Shown here in pieces: positions 20,205 through 22,863 of a stretch of DNA of 22,863 bases. The stretch lies in assembly GCA_045635885.1 (NCBI GenBank), contig JAZTWO010000005.1, forward strand, positions 1-22,863, in the 5' to 3' direction. The notes beneath the pieces were generated by a model. It saw nothing but the letters and a program-made list of their open reading frames with translations. It made no database searches and was not told the origin of the DNA. The DNA is from RGIG4608 sp045635885. GTDB taxonomy: Bacteria; Bacillota; Clostridia; Oscillospirales; CAG-272. Position 1 is the first letter of the stretch, and each line of letters opens with the position of its first letter. Both the position numbers and the translations under genes were made by a program.

Positions 20205-22181
20205 TTATTTAATACAATGTCCGCAGGGCGTGTAACCCGAGGTGTTTGTAATATAAACTCTGTTTGAAGATGATGGCAAATAACCGCAAGTTGACAAATG
20301 ATATACCTTGCTTGTGGCATTTGCAATATATGTTACTGTTGATGAGGTATAATTTTTCAAACAACGTCCGCAGGGAGTATAGCCTGCGATGTTGATAATC
20401 CACCAATAATTGTACATTACGTTTTGTTTGGATGTGGCAGGCAAATTACTGCAAGTTGGAAGGTGGAATACTTTTGTTTCGGTGTTTCCAATGAATATAT
20501 TGGAAGTGGTTGTGCCACTCGAAGATCCACCTGATGAAGATCCACCTGATGAAGATCCACCGGAGGAAGATCCGCCTGAAGACGATCCATTCGAGGAGGG
20601 CAATCCTGATCCACTACCCGTTGTGTCGGTGCTACCGTTTGGCAAATAAAGAATGTTACCGTCCGTAGAGAACACAACGTTACCGTTTTTGTCAGTGCGG
20701 TATACGGTAGTGCCTGCTGTAGAAAGTCTGTTCAATGTTTCAGATGTTGGATGACCATAGGAGTTGCTACCTACACAAATCACACCGTATTCTGCCTTAA
20801 CTGCCTTAAGAAAGGCGGTTGTGCTTGAGTATTTGCTTCCGTGATGCCCAACTTTAAGTACGTCACAAGTAATATCGTATCCTGAAGCGATAACGTCGGG
20901 CTCTGCCACCTGACCAACGTCGCCTGTAAAGAGGAATTTAAAGCTGCCGTATTCGAGCATTGTAACGATTGATGAGTTGTTAGAGTCGCCTGAAACAAGC
21001 TCTGAGTAAATAACGGTAATGGTTAAATATCCGTATGTGAATACAGTGCCTGCATTGGGCTTTTTAGCGGCTAATCCTTCGTTTGTAATTGCGCTTGTAA
21101 AGTTTTTATATGCAGCAGTTGTTTTGCTGGTGTCTTTGGAAATCCAAACCTGTTCAACCGTGAAATCCTTGAATACTTGAGTAAGACCGCCACAATGGTC
21201 TGCATCGGGATGTGTGTTAATAACTAATTCAAGGTCGTCAACGTTTTTGTTTTTAAGATAGTTTGAAACAGTAGTGCCATATGAGGCAGTGCCTGCATCA
21301 ATAAGGATATCGCAATCCTCAACCTTAATAAGAATACTGTCGCCCTGACCTACGTTGATATAGGTTACATAGAGCGTGGGTGCAGTGGTGGGAGTGGATG
21401 GAGTTGATGAAGGGAGCTTGTCACCTTCCGTTGTACCACAAGTGGTGCAGGTTTTTGGGGCTTCTGTTGTAGCATTTTTCCAAGTGTGACCAAGGGCATC
21501 GAGATAATCGGAAATATATGTGTAATCACATACTATGCAAATATACGTTGTATATCCCATATTCTCACAAGTGGGTGCGGTTGTGTACTTTTCGCAATCG
21601 TGGTCTATCTTGTTAACCTTGTTTGAAATATAGGAATCGCCACAAGAGGTGCAGGTGTAAGTTGTATAGCCTTCGCTTGTGCAAGATGGAGGTGTTACCG
21701 TGGTTGTGTATCCGTGTCCCGAAGCGTCTGTATTTTCTGTATAGGAATCTCCGCAATTTGTACAAGTGTATAAGATAAATCCGTGCTCTTCACAAGAGGG
21801 AGGGGTAACATTTGTGGGGGTATAGCTGTGTCCTGTAGAAGAAACTCTGTTGTCGGTGTAGGAATCACCACAATCACAAGTATAAATTGTATAACCATCA
21901 CTGTTGCAAGTGGGGGGTGTAACAACTGAAACGTAGTTGTGATTGTGATCAGGTTGATTTTCGTCAGGTTGATTTTCGTCAGGCTGATTTTCATCAGGAA
22001 GATTGTCATCGGGAACAGTTGCGTCAGGATTATTGTTATCGTCAGGTGGAGTTGTTGGGTTAACAATCTCTGTTGTGACCGAAGGTTCTGTGTGTTGAGA
22101 ATCCTTGTGCTTGCTTGAAATGGGTGAACAACCCGCTAAAATCAACACTAATACCAAAATAAGTGCAATTATTCTTTTCAT
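20205..22181 (-). CDS. Lipoprotein: Cys repeats, ComEC-like MBL domain, two Ada-like modules
   Basis: The start at 22181 has AGGAG 6 nt upstream. Order in 658 residues: lipoprotein signal (lipobox LAGC, Cys18); Asp/Pro/Asn-rich linker with tandem PDENQ; four Cys/His repeats (about 85-235; Cys92-Cys102/104-His118, Cys130-Cys140/143-His156, Cys167-Cys177/180-His194, Cys205-Cys215/218-His232) plus a final C-x2-C; a metallo-beta-lactamase fold like the ComEC/Rec2 hydrolase domain (about 270-510: NVGQGDSIL, THPDADH at 323-329, LFTGDVG, VGHHGS); a Ser/Gly spacer; and two C-terminal modules of the Ada metal-binding type (HLPTC ... GYTPCGRC, then HLSTC ... GYTPCGHC). It probably acts outside the cell on a phosphodiester substrate such as nucleic acid; this is inference from the MBL family. 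Confidence 0.9.
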   Translation of the reverse strand: MKRIIALILVLVLILAGCSPISSKHKDSQHTEPSVTTEIVNPTTPPDDNNNPDATVPDDNLPDENQPDENQPDENQPDHNHNYVSVVTPPTCNSDGYTIYTCDCGDSYTDNRVSSTGHSYTPTNVTPPSCEEHGFILYTCTNCGDSYTENTDASGHGYTTTVTPPSCTSEGYTTYTCTSCGDSYISNKVNKIDHDCEKYTTAPTCENMGYTTYICIVCDYTYISDYLDALGHTWKNATTEAPKTCTTCGTTEGDKLPSSTPSTPTTAPTLYVTYINVGQGDSILIKVEDCDILIDAGTASYGTTVSNYLKNKNVDDLELVINTHPDADHCGGLTQVFKDFTVEQVWISKDTSKTTAAYKNFTSAITNEGLAAKKPNAGTVFTYGYLTITVIYSELVSGDSNNSSIVTMLEYGSFKFLFTGDVGQVAEPDVIASGYDITCDVLKVGHHGSKYSSTTAFLKAVKAEYGVICVGSNSYGHPTSETLNRLSTAGTTVYRTDKNGNVVFSTDGNILYLPNGSTDTTGSGSGLPSSNGSSSGGSSSGGSSSGGSSSGGSSSGTTTSNIFIGNTETKVFHLPTCSNLPATSKQNVMYNYWWIINIAGYTPCGRCLKNYTSSTVTYIANATSKVYHLSTCGYLPSSSNRVYITNTSGYTPCGHCIK

Positions 22182-22225
22182 TTTAATACTCCTATAAATG
22201 TATTTTGGACTAATCATTAAATTTC

Positions 22226-22254
22226 ATTATAACATAATAATTGATTTTTTACAA
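22226..22254 (-). promoter_or_regulatory. Promoter of the MBL lipoprotein gene
   Basis: On the minus strand: TTGTAA (22254-22249), a 17-bp spacer and TATAAT (22231-22226) preceded by TGT. Confidence 0.75.
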
Positions 22255-22313
22255 GCAAAAATTAAAATTTGAGGAAAAGAAAACAAAAAAGCACATAATA
22301 AGATGTAAACCTC

Positions 22314-22342
22314 TTGACAAGCGCAAACGTTTGTGATATAAT
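22314..22342 (+). promoter_or_regulatory. Promoter of tRNA-Cys
   Basis: TTGACA (22314-22319), a 17-bp spacer and TATAAT (22337-22342) preceded by TGA; start expected near 22349. Confidence 0.85.
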
Positions 22343-22361
22343 TCATCTGTTAATTAAATAT

Positions 22362-22435
22362 GGCGCCATGGCCAAGTGGTAAGGCAAAGGTCTGCAACAC
22401 CTCTACCCCCAGTCCGAATCTGGGTGGCGCCTCCA
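22362..22435 (+). tRNA. tRNA-Cys (GCA)
   Basis: Acceptor GGCGCCA (22362-22368) pairs with TGGCGCC (22425-22431), with T as discriminator and an encoded CCA. The anticodon loop CTGCAAC gives GCA, cysteine. The T arm is CCCAG-TCCGAAT-CTGGG. Two oddities: position 55 reads C instead of the near-universal U, and the top pair of the anticodon stem (27-43) is A-C. It stands alone with its own promoter and terminator. Confidence 0.95.
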
Positions 22436-22437
22436 AA

Positions 22438-22475
22438 AAAAGATAGCACACCTCAAGGTGTGCTATCTTTTTTTG
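22438..22475 (+). terminator. Terminator of tRNA-Cys
   Basis: A 13-bp stem (22441-22453 against 22456-22468), extended by A/T pairs, runs into seven T. Confidence 0.92.
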
Positions 22476-22483
22476 CAGTCACT

Positions 22484-22620
22484 CCCCAAACGGACTGTGC
22501 TTTTGTGCGCCTGCGCACAAAAACCAGTTCGCAAATTTGTTCAAGGGATGGTCTATGCTCGCATAAGACCTCCCGAACAAATTTAGTTCACGAGTAAAAC
22601 GAGTGAACCATCTGGGTGGA
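22484..22620. repeat. Compound hairpins downstream of tRNA-Cys
   Basis: Three nested inverted repeats occur: TTTTGTGCGC/GCGCACAAAA (22501-22510 with 22513-22522) inside a weaker CGGACTG/CAGTTCG stem; AAATTTGTTC/GAACAAATTT enclosing GGTCT/AGACC and ATGC/GCAT (about 22533-22582); and GTTCAC/GTGAAC (about 22583-22606). No gene is credible. It directly adjoins the array at 22624-22802 and may be part of the same element. Confidence 0.75.
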
Positions 22621-22623
22621 AAA

Positions 22624-22802
22624 ATGAAGCGCACAAAAGTGCATGAAGCGAGTTGCGAAGCAACTCATGAAGCAGGGCTTCGCCCTATGAAGCGAGCCTT
22701 CGGCTCACGGAGAAGTAATATCGCGCTTTGCTTCATGGCGACAATGCCGCCGCTTCATACGAGCAAAGCGAGTGCTTCATATTCGCGAAGCGAATGCATC
22801 AT
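22624..22802. repeat. Symmetric ATGAAGC/GCTTCAT hairpin array
   Basis: ATGAAGC occurs at 22624, 22643, 22667 and 22687; its reverse complement GCTTCAT occurs at 22730, 22752 and 22774, with a one-base variant GCATCAT at 22796. Between successive copies lie mostly palindromes of 12-17 bp: GCACAAAAGTGC, GAGTTGCGAAGCAACTC, AGGGCTTCGCCCT, GAGCCTTCGGCTC, GGCG-7-CGCC and ATTCGCGAAGCGAAT. The four left copies can pair with the four right copies, so the element can fold as one long stem with hairpins branching at each step. An 81-codon plus frame through it is a by-product of the repeats. Confidence 0.9.
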
Positions 22803-22806
22803 TTCT

Positions 22807-22834
22807 TTGATACCCGTATTTTTTATGATATACC
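22807..22834 (+). promoter_or_regulatory. Weak candidate promoter at the right edge
   Basis: TTGATA (22807-22812), a 16-bp spacer and TATACC (22829-22834) preceded by TGA. Its gene, if any, would lie beyond the window. Confidence 0.3.
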
Positions 22835-22863
22835 AAATTCAAGAATGACGATGATCTGATGAC

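Noticed and set aside
22624..22802. CRISPR array
   Set aside because: The constant unit is only 7 bp, occurs in both orientations, and the spacers are themselves palindromes; no cas genes are present.
22603..22848. 81-codon plus-strand frame across the hairpin array
   Set aside because: It is a translation of the ATGAAGC ladder and has no ribosome site.

Overview
The window reads as a low-to-medium GC, Gram-positive genome of the class Clostridia, most likely an uncultured gut member of the Oscillospirales/Christensenellales type. This placement is inference from gene content: an rpsF-ssb-rpsR operon, a TepA-like ClpP relative, MnmE, a NifU-like/GGGtGRT pair, PduL without microcompartment genes, lipoproteins with Gram-positive style signals, strong AGGAGG ribosome sites and rho-independent terminators. 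No phage, transposase, CRISPR or resistance gene is visible.

Layout. 1-2,400: hairpin-rich intergenic DNA, four small or unrecognised genes, and an unassigned structured RNA of about 375 nt on the minus strand (about 1083-1461) with its own promoter and terminator. 2,287-4,370: a minus-strand lipoprotein gene (Cys-rich head plus BspA-type leucine-rich repeats) bracketed by two about 120-130 bp direct repeats. 4,376-5,580: an endonuclease/exonuclease/phosphatase-family gene lying between a 35-bp decayed copy of the 3' end of the next gene and a two-hairpin palindromic repeat, which suggests insertion. 5,595-8,217: minus-strand metabolic genes (GGGtGRT protein, NifU-like scaffold, PduL phosphotransacylase). 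8,415-10,556: TepA-like protease and mnmE. 10,593-11,714: a membrane-anchored coiled-coil protein. 11,959-14,915: adenosylhomocysteinase, then a GH25 lysozyme carrying eight Cys-rich repeats. 15,014-18,126: a Cys-rich/LRR lipoprotein, a second lipoprotein and a membrane-anchored SGNH hydrolase. 18,272-19,423: rpsF-ssb-rpsR. 19,665-20,120: gene remnants, including a frameshifted InlB B-repeat end. 20,205-22,181: a large lipoprotein with Cys-rich repeats, a ComEC-like metallo-beta-lactamase domain and two Ada-like zinc modules. 22,362-22,435: tRNA-Cys, followed by a non-coding field of nested hairpins.

The most distinctive theme is a Cys/His repeat (PTC-x3-GY-x4-C-x2-C-x13-GH, three Cys and one His per unit) found in four otherwise unrelated exported proteins: two LRR lipoproteins, a lysozyme and a metallo-beta-lactamase. 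The window therefore encodes a shared extracytoplasmic scaffold, probably metal-binding, joined to different effector domains. The other strong candidates for undescribed biology are the orphan structured RNA and the symmetric ATGAAGC/GCTTCAT hairpin array at the right edge. The predicted promoters I could place almost all carry an extended -10 element (TGn-TATAAT).
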